Source: Alphaproteobacteria bacterium (GTDB taxonomy: Bacteria > Pseudomonadota > Alphaproteobacteria > Micavibrionales > Micavibrionaceae). Taken from it: DNA of 64,000 nt. Below, piece after piece: positions 8,523 to 17,499 of the stretch. The stretch spans positions 1-64,000 of the forward strand of contig JADLAT010000023.1 of NCBI GenBank assembly GCA_020848095.1. The letters run 5' to 3'. Position numbers and translations under genes: made by a program. Every line of letters starts with the position of its first letter. Position 1 is the stretch's first letter. The notes under the pieces were generated by a model. That model was not told where the DNA came from and ran no database searches. It worked only from the letters and a program-made list of their open reading frames with translations.

Positions 8523-9632
8523 CTATTTCTTCATCGATTTTGTTTTCGCCGGCGCGAACGGCAAGCCTGCTACTTCAGCCATAATATTGCGGCCCCGAAC
8601 ATTGACGAAAATTTTCTGCCCCGGCACGGCCAGATCCGTCTGGATATAGCCCTGTCCAATGGATTCCTTCAAAGAAGGGGAAAAACCGCCGGAGGTCAAA
8701 GCGCCTACAATTTCATCACGATTATTGCGAATCTCCGCCCCTTCGCGGGCGACACCTTTTTCCAGCAGCCTGACGCCTATGCGTTTGCGGGCAACGCCTT
8801 TTTCTTTCTGCGGCAGAACGATGTCCGCTCCGATGAATCCGGTATTGTTCTTGCTCATGATCCAGCCTATATCGGCTTCCACTGGTGATGTTTGCGCATG
8901 AATGTCATGCCCGTAAAGCGGATAGCCCATTTCAAGGCGCAGGGAATCACGCGCCGCCAGACCGATTGGTTTAACCGCTTCATGAGCGAGCAGAGCCTTA
9001 GCCAAAGCCACGGCATGTGCGTTCGGAACACTGATTTCAAAACCGTCCTCTCCGGTATAGCCCAGACGGCTTATAAACAAATCAACATCCTTACCATCAA
9101 TCACCGCCTTCGTTTCCGTCATGTGCATATAAGGCAGGGCGGAGAGATCAAGATTCAAGGTCTGCGCCATGACCGATTCGGCCTTTACCCCCTGCAATGC
9201 CAAAAGTGCCCGATCATCCAGACGCGTTAATTTCAGATCCGGCGTAAGCTGGCTTTGAATCCAGGCGATATCCTTTTCCTTGCAGCCCGCATTAATCACG
9301 GTGAAAAATCCATCCGGCGCCGTGCGCGTAATGATGAGGTCGTCAATGATGCCGCCCTGCTCATTCATCAGCACCGTATATTGTGCCCGGCCCGGCGCTT
9401 TTTGTTGAAAGCCCGATGGGGTGAGGCGCTCCCAGAACTGGGCCGCGCCCGCGCCCTCAAGAACAATCTGTCCCATATGCGAAACATCGAAAAGGCCACA
9501 GGCATTGCGCACCCATTCATGCTCCCCGATCACGCCCAAGGGATAATAAAGCGGCATATCATAGCCAGCGAATTCCCCCATTTTTGCACCCAGATCAATG
9601 TGAAGGTCGTGCAGGGCGGTTTTTTGGGTCAT
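8523..9632 (-). CDS. gcvT: Aminomethyltransferase (glycine cleavage T protein)
   Basis: 369 residues. Transfers the methylene from aminomethyl-lipoyl GcvH to tetrahydrofolate and releases ammonia. Seen: KMGEFAGYDMPLYYPLGVIGEHEWVR-type N-terminus, FDVSHMGQI, LGYTGEDGFEI near residue 190, ARDSLRLEMGYPLYGHDI and the C-terminal TSGGFSPSLKESIGQGYI. First gene of the gcvT-gcvH-gcvPA-gcvPB run. The 109-base upstream gap is too short for, and shows no sign of, the tandem glycine riboswitch often found before gcv operons. Confidence 0.97.
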   Translation of the reverse strand: MTQKTALHDLHIDLGAKMGEFAGYDMPLYYPLGVIGEHEWVRNACGLFDVSHMGQIVLEGAGAAQFWERLTPSGFQQKAPGRAQYTVLMNEQGGIIDDLIITRTAPDGFFTVINAGCKEKDIAWIQSQLTPDLKLTRLDDRALLALQGVKAESVMAQTLNLDLSALPYMHMTETKAVIDGKDVDLFISRLGYTGEDGFEISVPNAHAVALAKALLAHEAVKPIGLAARDSLRLEMGYPLYGHDIHAQTSPVEADIGWIMSKNNTGFIGADIVLPQKEKGVARKRIGVRLLEKGVAREGAEIRNNRDEIVGALTSGGFSPSLKESIGQGYIQTDLAVPGQKIFVNVRGRNIMAEVAGLPFAPAKTKSMKK

Positions 9633-9741
9633 GATCTATTTTCCTTGGTAAAAAATCTTGTTTACAAATGAAGATGGAGATTAACAAAATATAAGCAAGA
9701 GTCTAGGGCTTTACGCGATGTGCGGCGGTGCTCCCTTGCAT

Positions 9742-10104
9742 TTATGCCCCGGGTACCATGCGCCCCACAGGGCCCCCGCCCAGAATATGCATGTGGAAAT
9801 GGGGCACTTCCTGCCCGCCATGCGTGCCTGTATTGGCGATACAGCGAAAGCCGTTCGCCTTCAGGCCGCGCGCGGCGGCTATATGGTCAATTGCCGCGAA
9901 AAATCCTTTGATTTCAGCGGCGCTGGCCTTGGCACCAAAATCATCTATAGAGAGATAATCTCCCTTTGGGATCACCAGAATATGCACCGGGGCCTGTGGC
10001 GCGATGTCATTAAACGCCAGGACGTGATCGTCCTCATAAACGCGGTCACAGGGGATTTCGCCGCGTAGAATCCGTGCAAAGATGTTATTGCTGTCATAAG
10101 TCAT
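9742..10104 (-). CDS. HIT family nucleotide hydrolase (HINT-like)
   Basis: 120 residues from ATG 10104, chosen because GGGAG lies five bases upstream and the family starts like MTYDSNNIFARILRGEIPC. The longer reading frame from 10149 would butt against divergent panD. Histidine-triad proteins hydrolyse phosphoramidates such as AMP-lysine or AMP-NH2. The triad HFHMHILGG is at about residues 104-112, with the earlier VHILVIPKGDY and NTGTHGGQEVPH. The gene often sits next to hisE in alphaproteobacteria; here only panD separates the two. Confidence 0.92.
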   Translation of the reverse strand: MTYDSNNIFARILRGEIPCDRVYEDDHVLAFNDIAPQAPVHILVIPKGDYLSIDDFGAKASAAEIKGFFAAIDHIAAARGLKANGFRCIANTGTHGGQEVPHFHMHILGGGPVGRMVPGA

Positions 10105-10149
10105 GGAAACTCCCTTTTCATCACGTGAAAAACGCCCTATATAAAGCAT

Positions 10150-10506
10150 ATGTTACTTACATTGCTCAAATCAAAACTGCACCGCGCCCAAGTGACGCAA
10201 AGCGATTTGCATTATGAAGGCTCCATAACGATCGACCGCGATCTTATGGATGCTGCGGATATTCTGCCCTTTGAGCAGGTGGATGTTTTGAATATAAATA
10301 ACGGCACACGCTTTACGACCTATGCCATAGAGGGCGCGCGCGGATCGGGGATCATCGGCATTAACGGTGCGGCGGCGCGGCTGGCGCAGGTTGGTGATCT
10401 GATCATTATCTGCACCTATGCGGGGGTGGATGCACAAGCGGCAAGCAGCCACGAGCCGGTTGTTATCCTGCTGGATGATCATAACCGGATTAAAAGCGCC
10501 GATTAA
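10150..10506 (+). CDS. panD: Aspartate 1-decarboxylase
   Basis: 118 residues. Makes beta-alanine for pantothenate and CoA. The precursor self-cleaves at Gly-Ser in [16 protein letters not shown] (residues 24-25), giving the pyruvoyl cofactor. Also seen: [15 protein letters not shown] and [18 protein letters not shown]. It is divergent from the HIT gene with 45 bases between starts. No clear Shine-Dalgarno is visible. Confidence 0.97.
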   Translation: MLLTLLKSKLHRAQVTQSDLHYEGSITIDRDLMDAADILPFEQVDVLNINNGTRFTTYAIEGARGSGIIGINGAAARLAQVGDLIIICTYAGVDAQAASSHEPVVILLDDHNRIKSAD

Positions 10507-10525
10507 ACTTGTACCTTCGATAAAT

Positions 10526-10873
10526 TCAGGCCTTTGGGCGCCCGGCCTTTTCCGCGTGACCGGAGGTGCCGAAACGATTTTCCAGCACTTCAAAGACTTC
10601 GTGAGGCTCTATATCGTGATGCGCCAGCAATACCCAAAGGTGGAATAACAGGTCGGCGCTCTCATTACGCAGCGCCTTGCGGATGGATTCATCGCCGGGG
10701 CTTTTTTCCAGTCTTATCCCCTCAACAATCGTTTCTTCAGCCTCCTCGCGGATTTTTTCAGAGATTTTACCCGCACCCTTTTTATACAGGCTGGCCACGT
10801 AAGAACCTTCCGGATCGGCATCCTTACGTTTTTGGAGAATTTCATAAAGTTTGATGAGAATATTTTCGCTCAT
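10526..10873 (-). CDS. hisE: Phosphoribosyl-ATP diphosphatase
   Basis: 115 residues, the stand-alone HisE form (no fused HisI). Second step of histidine synthesis, an all-alpha MazG-like fold. Metal-binding motif EKIREEAEETIVE is near residues 39-51 and NESADLLFHLWVLLA near 70-84. Last gene of the hisH-GNAT-hisA-hisF-hisE run, four bases after hisF. Confidence 0.96.
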   Translation of the reverse strand: MSENILIKLYEILQKRKDADPEGSYVASLYKKGAGKISEKIREEAEETIVEGIRLEKSPGDESIRKALRNESADLLFHLWVLLAHHDIEPHEVFEVLENRFGTSGHAEKAGRPKA

Positions 10874-10877
10874 GATT

Positions 10878-11642
10878 TTATAACCTTACCGCTATTCCGG
10901 CCTCGCGCATGGCCTCCTTTGCCTCTTGCACCGTATATTCGCCGAAATGAAAGATCGAGGCCGCCAGAACCGCCGAGGCATGGCCTTCCTTTACCCCGTC
11001 CACCAGATGCTGCAAATTGCCCACCCCGCCGGAGGCGATCACCGGCACGGATACCGCATCGGCCACCGCCCGCGTGAGCGGCAGGTTAAAGCCCGCCTTT
11101 GTCCCATCCCGATCCATAGAGGTCAGAAGAATCTCGCCCGCGCCGTATTCAGCCATTTTTATGGCCCACTCCACCGCATCAATCCCCGTACCTTTGCGCC
11201 CGCCATGGGTGAAAATTTCCCAACCGGCGGAGCCGTCTTCCTTTGCCTTGGCATCAATGGCCACAACGATACACTGGCTGCCGCATTTTTCTGCCGCATC
11301 GCGTACAAAATCCGGATTTTTTACCGCCGCCGAGTTAATGGAAACCTTGTCCGCTCCCGCATTCAAAAGATTACGGATATGCGCGATCGTGGAAATACCG
11401 CCGCCCACGGTCATGGGCATAAAAACTTCATCGGCCACATGCCGGACCACATCCAAAATCGTATCCCGGCCCTGATGCGTGGCGGTGATATCAAGAAAAC
11501 ACAGCTCATCCGCGCCTTGCGCATTGTAAACTTTTGCCTGCGCCACAGGATCACCCGCATCAATGATATCGAGAAAATTCACGCCTTTAACAACGCGGCC
11601 CCCGTCAACATCAAGGCAGGGAATGATGCGGGTTTTCAGCAT
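10878..11642 (-). CDS. hisF: Imidazole glycerol phosphate synthase subunit HisF
   Basis: 254 residues. TIM-barrel cyclase half of the HisH-HisF enzyme; it converts PRFAR plus ammonia to imidazole glycerol phosphate and AICAR. Catalytic Asp in [17 protein letters not shown] (D11) and Asp in [15 protein letters not shown] (about 133). Phosphate loops VGGGIST and IASGGVGN are present. It starts one base after the hisA stop. Confidence 0.98.
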   Translation of the reverse strand: MLKTRIIPCLDVDGGRVVKGVNFLDIIDAGDPVAQAKVYNAQGADELCFLDITATHQGRDTILDVVRHVADEVFMPMTVGGGISTIAHIRNLLNAGADKVSINSAAVKNPDFVRDAAEKCGSQCIVVAIDAKAKEDGSAGWEIFTHGGRKGTGIDAVEWAIKMAEYGAGEILLTSMDRDGTKAGFNLPLTRAVADAVSVPVIASGGVGNLQHLVDGVKEGHASAVLAASIFHFGEYTVQEAKEAMREAGIAVRL

Positions 11643-11643
11643 A

Positions 11644-12378
11644 TCAAATCTTTCCGGAGGCTATGGCCAGCGCCTCAAGCGGGTCGATGGATTTATCATA
11701 GAAGGCCCGGCCCACAATTGCGCCGTTCAATCCATGCGACAGGCTTGCGGCCTTTACGGCTTTTAAATCTTCCAAAGAACCAGCGCCCCCGGAGGCAATG
11801 ATCGGAATAGAGGTTGCCTCCGCCATGGCTTTTGTGGAGGCCATGTTAAAGCCCGCCCCTGTGCCGTCACGGTCAATATCGGTATAGATAATGGCGCACA
11901 CGCCCGCATCTTCAAAATGCCGCGCCAGATCGGTGGCTTCAATGTTGGAAGAATCGACCCAGCCCTCAACCATAACAACGCCGTCCAGCGCATCTATCCC
12001 GACCGCGATACGCCCCGGAAACTCCCGGCAAGCTTCGCGCACAAGTTCCGGGTTGCGTACGGCCGCCGTGCCCAGAATGACGCGGCTGATGCCCTCCTCC
12101 AGCCAATGCGCGATTTGCGCCCGCGTACGAATACCGCCGCCAAGCTGCACCGGTATATCAACGCTGCGGATAATTTCGCGTACAGCGCGGTGATTGGCCG
12201 GCATACCGCCGATTGCGCCGTCAAGGTCAACAACGTGAAGCCAGGAAAAACCGGTACGCGCCCATTCCAGCGCCTGGGCCGGGGGATTATCATTATAAAC
12301 AGTGTCCTGCGCCATATCGCCTTTATACAGGCGCACGCATTTACCATTCTTGAGATCAATTGCAGGATAAATAATCAT
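11644..12378 (-). CDS. hisA: ProFAR isomerase
   Basis: 244 residues. TIM-barrel isomerase that opens the ribose of ProFAR, the step before HisHF. Seen: [19 protein letters not shown] (catalytic D8), [23 protein letters not shown] (second catalytic Asp) and [12 protein letters not shown]. Immediately upstream of hisF; the hisA-hisF pair shows the family's ancient internal duplication. Confidence 0.98.
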   Translation of the reverse strand: MIIYPAIDLKNGKCVRLYKGDMAQDTVYNDNPPAQALEWARTGFSWLHVVDLDGAIGGMPANHRAVREIIRSVDIPVQLGGGIRTRAQIAHWLEEGISRVILGTAAVRNPELVREACREFPGRIAVGIDALDGVVMVEGWVDSSNIEATDLARHFEDAGVCAIIYTDIDRDGTGAGFNMASTKAMAEATSIPIIASGGAGSLEDLKAVKAASLSHGLNGAIVGRAFYDKSIDPLEALAIASGKI

Positions 12379-12433
12379 GGGAAAGAGGTATAAACAAGGT
12401 TCTCTCCCGGCTCAAGCGAATTGTCAGGCAGGT

Positions 12434-12997
12434 TTACTCAACCGCCTGCGGGTCAATGACCTTATAGTAAAAATGCCCTTTGAGGATTTTACCGCCCGTA
12501 CGCACCGAATAAGGGTGCATGCCAAAATGCACGTAACCAAGGCTTTCATAGATTTCTATAGCGCGGGTCATGGTTTCACGCACCTCAAGATTGATCACCG
12601 CAAATTTTTCGGCTCTGGCCACTTCCTCGGCCTTTTCAACCAGTTTTCTGGCTAAACCGTGGCCGCGCGCCCAGGGGGCGACAAAATTCGTTGTCAGGGT
12701 CACAATGTGCCTTTGCGCCTCGTTATTCGGCGGCGGCTTCCACAATTGGCAAGTCCCGCAGATAACACCATCCAGCCGGGCCACCAGCAAAATACGGGCG
12801 GGCATGGTCATAACCCCCTGCCAGAAACGCTCCAGCCCCTCTCTGCCCGGCACATTTACCCATCCGAACCCGCCACCGCCCTCTATAGCGGCAATTGTCG
12901 CATCGCATAAATCATTAAGATCAGCGTGAGAAAGCTGTTCTATGCGTTCCACCGTGGGGACAGGGTCCATAGGCTTGATTTTAATCTGATCGCTCAT
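12434..12997 (-). CDS. GNAT family N-acetyltransferase within the his operon
   Basis: 187 residues. Acetyl-CoA-binding motif A is visible as VAPWARGHGLARKLVEKAEEVAR near residues 110-132, with NLEVRETMTRAIEIYESLGY as the C-terminal GNAT signature. Substrate unknown. It lies on the same strand as, and between, hisH (43 bases away) and hisA (55 bases away), so it is probably co-transcribed with the histidine genes. A metabolic link to histidine is only suggested by position. Confidence 0.85.
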   Translation of the reverse strand: MSDQIKIKPMDPVPTVERIEQLSHADLNDLCDATIAAIEGGGGFGWVNVPGREGLERFWQGVMTMPARILLVARLDGVICGTCQLWKPPPNNEAQRHIVTLTTNFVAPWARGHGLARKLVEKAEEVARAEKFAVINLEVRETMTRAIEIYESLGYVHFGMHPYSVRTGGKILKGHFYYKVIDPQAVE

Positions 12998-13040
12998 TTG
13001 ATTTGCCTTTGCTTTTTAGTGGTTACGAGAGGGCGTGCCC

Positions 13041-13727
13041 TTAAGGGTCCCATCTCATAAAATCGCCGATCAATTTTAAACCGGCGCTCTGGCTCTTTTC
13101 AGGGTGGAATTGTACACCCATAATATTATCCCGTCCTACAATGGCGGGAAACGCCGAGCCGTAATCCACTGCTCCTAAAATATGACGCTTATCTTTACAT
13201 TCAAACATAAAAGAATGAACAAAGTAGAAATGTTCGCCTTGGGTTCCCCAACTTTCAACGCTGCGCAGCACAATATTCTGCTCATCCTTTACCGCATCGG
13301 GTGGCACAAAGACCTCATTCCAGCCCATATGCGGGATCTTAAGTGTGCCCGCCGGAATATGATCCGCCAGTGCGGTGACCTGCCCCGGAATCCAGTCTAG
13401 CCCCTCATGATTGCCATGTTCCAGACCGCGTGTGGCCAAAAGCTGCATTCCTACGCAAATGCCAAGAAATGGACGAGCCCGCTCCAGCACGGCCTCCTCC
13501 AGCGCTTCGATCATACCCGGCGTGGCTCTTAAGTTATCAATACAATCTCCGAAGGCGCCCTGTCCCGGCAAAACGATCCGGTCCGCCTTTGCTACATCCT
13601 CAGCCCGGTTTGAGACGACGACTTCAGCGCGGAGTCCCTCATCCGCGATCACGCGCTCAAAGGCTCTCGCGGCAGAGCGGAGGTTGCCGGAACCGTAGTC
13701 AATGATCAAAGTGGTGTGCGTGGTCAT
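13041..13727 (-). CDS. hisH: Imidazole glycerol phosphate synthase subunit HisH
   Basis: 228 residues from ATG 13727 (MTTHTTLIIDYGSGNLRS). The reading frame stays open further upstream but does not code for HisH there. Glutaminase half of the HisHF enzyme. Catalytic Cys in RPFLGICVGMQLLATRGLEHG (about residue 97), and the His/Glu of GVQFHPEKSQ near 205. Also LPGQGAFGDC. First of the minus his run; divergent from hisD with 93 bases between starts, where both promoters must lie. Confidence 0.97.
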   Translation of the reverse strand: MTTHTTLIIDYGSGNLRSAARAFERVIADEGLRAEVVVSNRAEDVAKADRIVLPGQGAFGDCIDNLRATPGMIEALEEAVLERARPFLGICVGMQLLATRGLEHGNHEGLDWIPGQVTALADHIPAGTLKIPHMGWNEVFVPPDAVKDEQNIVLRSVESWGTQGEHFYFVHSFMFECKDKRHILGAVDYGSAFPAIVGRDNIMGVQFHPEKSQSAGLKLIGDFMRWDP

Positions 13728-13820
13728 GTCTTGGTATATAAGCGGCTCTCTGCCCCGTGTCGAGAGATGTTCGAAGAATTTTACTCGACATCCGGACAAG
13801 GCGGCGATAAACAAAACAGT

Positions 13821-15131
13821 ATGAGCATCAATTTTTATCGCTGGGAAGATACGGATAGCGCCGTAAAAACGCGGGTCATGCGCCGGTCTCAGGCCGAGAT
13901 TGATGGCGTTGTGAAAATCGTTGAGCCTGTGATTGCCGATGTAAAGCTGCGCGGGGATGCGGCGCTTATTGATTATACGAAAAAATTCGACAAGGCCGAC
14001 CTTACAGAAATCAAGGTTACAAAAGCGGAATTTGATCACGCCGAAAATACGCTGGATGAGGCCTTAAAATCGGCTATCGCCCATTGCGTCCGCAACGTAC
14101 GGACATTTCACGAGGCCCAGATGAGCCGCGTGGAGAAGCCATGGATGGTGGAAATTGAACCCGGCGTTTTTGCAGGCGAGCAAGTCAATGCGCTTGAGTC
14201 TGTCGGTTTATATGTACCGCGCGGCAAGGGTGCCTTTCCCTCGGCGCTTTATATGCTGGCGGTGCCCGCCAAAATTGCCGGTGTCCGCAACATTGTTGTT
14301 GTCACGCCGCCCCGCCCGGACGGACTGGCGGATGATGCCACGCTATATACGGCCCGGCTTTGCGGCGTTGAGAATGTTTATAAAGTCGGCGGTGCGCAGG
14401 CGATTGCCGCGCTCGCCTACGGCACGCAGAGTGTTCCGCAGGTTAAAAAAGTTCTGGGGCCGGGCAGCCCTTATGTCGCGGCGGCCAAGCGGATATGCTC
14501 GGTCATTATGGACCCCGGCATGCCCGCCGGGCCGTCTGAATCTATCATTCTGGCCGATGAGAGCGCCGACCCGGAAAACACATGCCGCGATCTTCTGAAC
14601 GAAGCCGAACACGGAGAAGACAGCGCCGCGCTTCTTGTCACGCATGATGAAACTCTGGCCCGGTTCGTCCAAAAAAACCTTGCAGCCATCATCAGCGAAT
14701 TGCCCCAGCCCCATCGCGGTATTTGTGAAAAAGTCATGGCTAATTATGGCGGTATTATCCTGACAAAAAGCCTCGAAGACTCCATAGATTTTACCAATGA
14801 ATACGCGCCGGAACATTTACACCTCAAGGTTAAAAACGCGCAAGATGTGGTACCTAGATTACGCCATGCCGGGGAAATTCTGATTGGCGAGTATACACCA
14901 TCCTCACTTGGTAATTATGCCATCGGTGTTAATCATGTCCTGCCGACCGGCGGCTGGGCGCATAGTTGTTCCTGTACCTCCGTTTGGGATTTCCTGAAAC
15001 GCACCTCTATTTCCCGCTGCACCAAGGAGGGGTTTGAAGCCCTCAAACCAACCGTTTTAACCTTAACCAATTACGAGGGATTTCCCGCACACGGGGATGT
15101 CCTTAGAAAACGGAACACTGATCTCCCCTGA
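13821..15131 (+). CDS. hisD: Histidinol dehydrogenase
   Basis: 436 residues from ATG 13821 (MSINFYRWEDTDSAVKTRVM), matching the family's usual 430 or so. The frame is open to 13716 but the added residues look non-homologous. Zinc enzyme performing the last two oxidations to histidine. Seen: GLYVPRGKGAFPSALYMLAVPA, VYKVGGAQAIAALAYGT, MPAGPSESIILAD, LLNEAEHGEDSAA, and the catalytic ITNEYAPEHL-type motif FTNEYAPEHLHL near residue 325. No hisG, hisB, hisC or hisI is present in the window. Confidence 0.97.
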   Translation: MSINFYRWEDTDSAVKTRVMRRSQAEIDGVVKIVEPVIADVKLRGDAALIDYTKKFDKADLTEIKVTKAEFDHAENTLDEALKSAIAHCVRNVRTFHEAQMSRVEKPWMVEIEPGVFAGEQVNALESVGLYVPRGKGAFPSALYMLAVPAKIAGVRNIVVVTPPRPDGLADDATLYTARLCGVENVYKVGGAQAIAALAYGTQSVPQVKKVLGPGSPYVAAAKRICSVIMDPGMPAGPSESIILADESADPENTCRDLLNEAEHGEDSAALLVTHDETLARFVQKNLAAIISELPQPHRGICEKVMANYGGIILTKSLEDSIDFTNEYAPEHLHLKVKNAQDVVPRLRHAGEILIGEYTPSSLGNYAIGVNHVLPTGGWAHSCSCTSVWDFLKRTSISRCTKEGFEALKPTVLTLTNYEGFPAHGDVLRKRNTDLP

Positions 15132-15164
15132 GCAAGGGTTCTTTAAATTGTAAAAATTTTATCT

Positions 15165-15185
15165 TGAGGAAAAATAATTTCCTCA
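15165..15185 (+). terminator. Weak stem-loop after hisD
   Basis: Perfect 8-bp inverted repeat TGAGGAAA/TTTCCTCA with a 5-base loop, 34 bases past the hisD stop. The stem is AT-rich and the downstream T run is poor, so termination is plausible rather than certain. Confidence 0.4.
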
Positions 15186-15291
15186 TAAGTTTGCCTTAAG
15201 TCTTCGCAAGCAATTCTGTCCCGGCTAAAATACGGGATTTCATACGAGAATAAAATTTTAAATATAAATTCATAGCTTACAGGATTAAAAA

Positions 15292-16095
15292 ATGCAGCAT
15301 TTGCTGGACGCGGGATTATTGGGAATTATCGAGGGTCTGACGGAGTTTATCCCTGTTTCCTCTACCGGGCATCTTATTATCGGCGAGGCTTTTTTAAAAA
15401 GAGGCAATGAGGCCGCAAGCGTTTTTGATGTCTTTATTCAAATTGGCGCTGTTCTGGCTGTGGTATGGGCGCGCCGGGGACGCGTTCTTAATCTGGCCAC
15501 AGGCTTTTTTACAGATGCGCAGGAACGCGCCATGGGTCTGAAAATCATGACGGCTTTCATGCCTGCCGCCATTATGGGGGCACTCTTTCACAGCCAGATC
15601 AAAGAATTTTTGTTTACGCCGCTGGTTGTCGCGATCAGTTTGATTATCGGCGGCGTGATTTTACTTATCGTTGAGCGTATCGCGCCGCCGCCTCATTACA
15701 AAAAGATGGATAGTATGTCCTTCAAAACGGCTCTGGGGGTGGGCGTGTTTCAAATTGCCTCTCTCATCCCCGGTGTTTCGCGGGCGGGGGCATCCATTGT
15801 GGGCGCGCAGTTTTTAGGTATGGGGCGACGGGCGGCGGCGGAATTTTCATTTTTTCTCGCCATTCCCACCATTTTTGGTGCTGCCGTTTTTGACCTTTAT
15901 CAAAACAGGCATCTGGTGAGCGTTTCTGATTTTCCTGTTTTTGCCGTGGGCACGCTTATGGCGTTTATTTCCGCCTTGATTGTTGTGAACTGGATGATTG
16001 ATTTTGTCGGGAAATACGGCTTTATGCCTTTTGGATATTACCGCATTTTAGCCGGAAGCGCGCTTTTGGCCCTGCTGTATTTAAAGGTTATATAA
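15292..16095 (+). CDS. uppP: Undecaprenyl-diphosphatase (bacitracin resistance type)
   Basis: 267 residues, about seven or eight membrane spans. Dephosphorylates undecaprenyl diphosphate to recycle the lipid carrier used for peptidoglycan and surface polysaccharide. Catalytic segments GIIEGLTEFIPVSSTGHL (residues 12-29) and SLIPGVSRAGAS near 160 are both intact. The Shine-Dalgarno AGGA lies six bases from the ATG. It sits at the edge of the polysaccharide locus, which depends on the same carrier, but the gene is also essential for general wall synthesis. Confidence 0.96.
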   Translation: MQHLLDAGLLGIIEGLTEFIPVSSTGHLIIGEAFLKRGNEAASVFDVFIQIGAVLAVVWARRGRVLNLATGFFTDAQERAMGLKIMTAFMPAAIMGALFHSQIKEFLFTPLVVAISLIIGGVILLIVERIAPPPHYKKMDSMSFKTALGVGVFQIASLIPGVSRAGASIVGAQFLGMGRRAAAEFSFFLAIPTIFGAAVFDLYQNRHLVSVSDFPVFAVGTLMAFISALIVVNWMIDFVGKYGFMPFGYYRILAGSALLALLYLKVI

Positions 16096-16131
16096 TCGGC
16101 ATCCTGATTTTATTTTGATCAAAGCATCAGA

Positions 16132-17397
16132 TTAGAATTGTTTTCTCAATGTCAGCATAAAGATGCTTTGGTCAAATGACAGGCCGGCCTGGGTGCTCTC
16201 ACGCTGCTGATAGCGGTAGCTTCCTTCCAGTTCCAGCCCGCGGCTAATCCGGTAAACGAGAGAGCCGGACGCACCGTATCTATCATCAACCCTTTCCGAG
16301 GAGAGATATTCAATATTCCTGTAAGAACCGCCCGCCTTCGCCAGCCAGTCCGAGGACAGTTCCTGCTCCAGATCTATGGTGTATGCTTTCTCGCTAATGC
16401 CGGTGAGCAATAAATTATCGTCATAGCTGCGCTCAGAATAGCCCAGCTCCCCTTTCATACGCTTTGTGGGGGCAAAATTGAGCGTAACTTCCGATGAAAA
16501 TCCGTTTACCGATTCCGCGCCAGCCTCCTCATAGGTCCGGTTTTCGCGCCCGAATAAAGCCGTACCGCCGATCAGACCTTTATAATCAAAGACAAACCCG
16601 GCAAGCGTTCTAAAAACTTTATTGTTACGGTTCAGGCCATTAAAGCCCGTTGCCGTTTGGGCGCGTTCCAGATACCGATTATCGGAATACTGCGCTTTTA
16701 AAACCGGCTTGAAATTAGGCCTGAAATCATAAGTGAGCGTTGTTTCAAAGGAGAGCGTATCTTTATCCTTATCCTTGCCCGTAACGGGCGTACCCGTAAG
16801 CATGAGCCGCGAATCTTCAACCCGCAATTGCTCATACGTCCCTAAAAACTCCAGCTTCAGCCGGTTAGGCTCGTAGGTAAACCCGCTTTGCGCCATTTTT
16901 CGGCTTAATTGAACGGGCTCTTCGGTGACGCTGCTTAATCTGCGGTTTGTGCGATCCTGATGCTCTTTGCTATAGGCCAGCGTGAAGGGGATATGCAAGG
17001 AATGATAAGCCTCGATATCGCCCAGCAACGCGGCGCTCATATCCAGCGTGTTTTCATCATCATACTCCCGGTAACGCTGCGCTTCGGCATTAAGCACAAT
17101 GCCAAAATTATGCCTGCCGAAGCTTTTTGAAATCTGGGCGGATGGCTTGATCGTGGTTATAAAATCGCCCTGTTTCCCGCTTTCCTGCGCCAGAATATTA
17201 TCATTATAGCTTTGCGAAACAGCGATATCGGAAAATAAAAGAAAGGGCCCGAATTTAATAGGCGGTCTGTCCCAGCTTTCTATATCGGTTTCATTTTCAG
17301 GGTTATAGAGCTTTATTTCTTCCGCCCATGCCGGAAAAACTGCATAAAAAAATATACAGGTCGCCAGCAATACTCCGGTAAAAACTTTTAAGACCAT
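16132..17397 (-). CDS. Outer-membrane beta-barrel protein (BBP2-type putative porin)
   Basis: 421 residues with a signal peptide (cleavage after FYAVFPAWA, about residue 25). The rest is alternating amphipathic strands such as FGIVLNAEAQRYREYDD and LEGSYRYQQREST, ending in the terminal aromatic FMLTLRKQF expected of an outer-membrane barrel. This fits the putative beta-barrel porin 2 family, which is common in exopolysaccharide loci of alphaproteobacteria. An export or docking role in glycan secretion is inferred from position beside GT4 and flippase genes. Confidence 0.75.
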   Translation of the reverse strand: MVLKVFTGVLLATCIFFYAVFPAWAEEIKLYNPENETDIESWDRPPIKFGPFLLFSDIAVSQSYNDNILAQESGKQGDFITTIKPSAQISKSFGRHNFGIVLNAEAQRYREYDDENTLDMSAALLGDIEAYHSLHIPFTLAYSKEHQDRTNRRLSSVTEEPVQLSRKMAQSGFTYEPNRLKLEFLGTYEQLRVEDSRLMLTGTPVTGKDKDKDTLSFETTLTYDFRPNFKPVLKAQYSDNRYLERAQTATGFNGLNRNNKVFRTLAGFVFDYKGLIGGTALFGRENRTYEEAGAESVNGFSSEVTLNFAPTKRMKGELGYSERSYDDNLLLTGISEKAYTIDLEQELSSDWLAKAGGSYRNIEYLSSERVDDRYGASGSLVYRISRGLELEGSYRYQQRESTQAGLSFDQSIFMLTLRKQF

Positions 17398-17499
17398 AAA
17401 GATAATACAATGGATAAGGCATGCACAAAAACGGGCCGAACGACCCTATTTTTAACTATACGCAGAAATGCAGCATTACAAAAGAGCAAACGCCCCAAT

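Noticed and set aside
9633-9741. Possible glycine riboswitch before gcvT
   Set aside because: The interval is only 109 bases and shows no paired glycine-aptamer cores.
13728-14039. 104-residue N-terminal extension of HisH
   Set aside because: It overlaps divergent hisD and has no similarity to HisH; family members start at the ATG at 13727.
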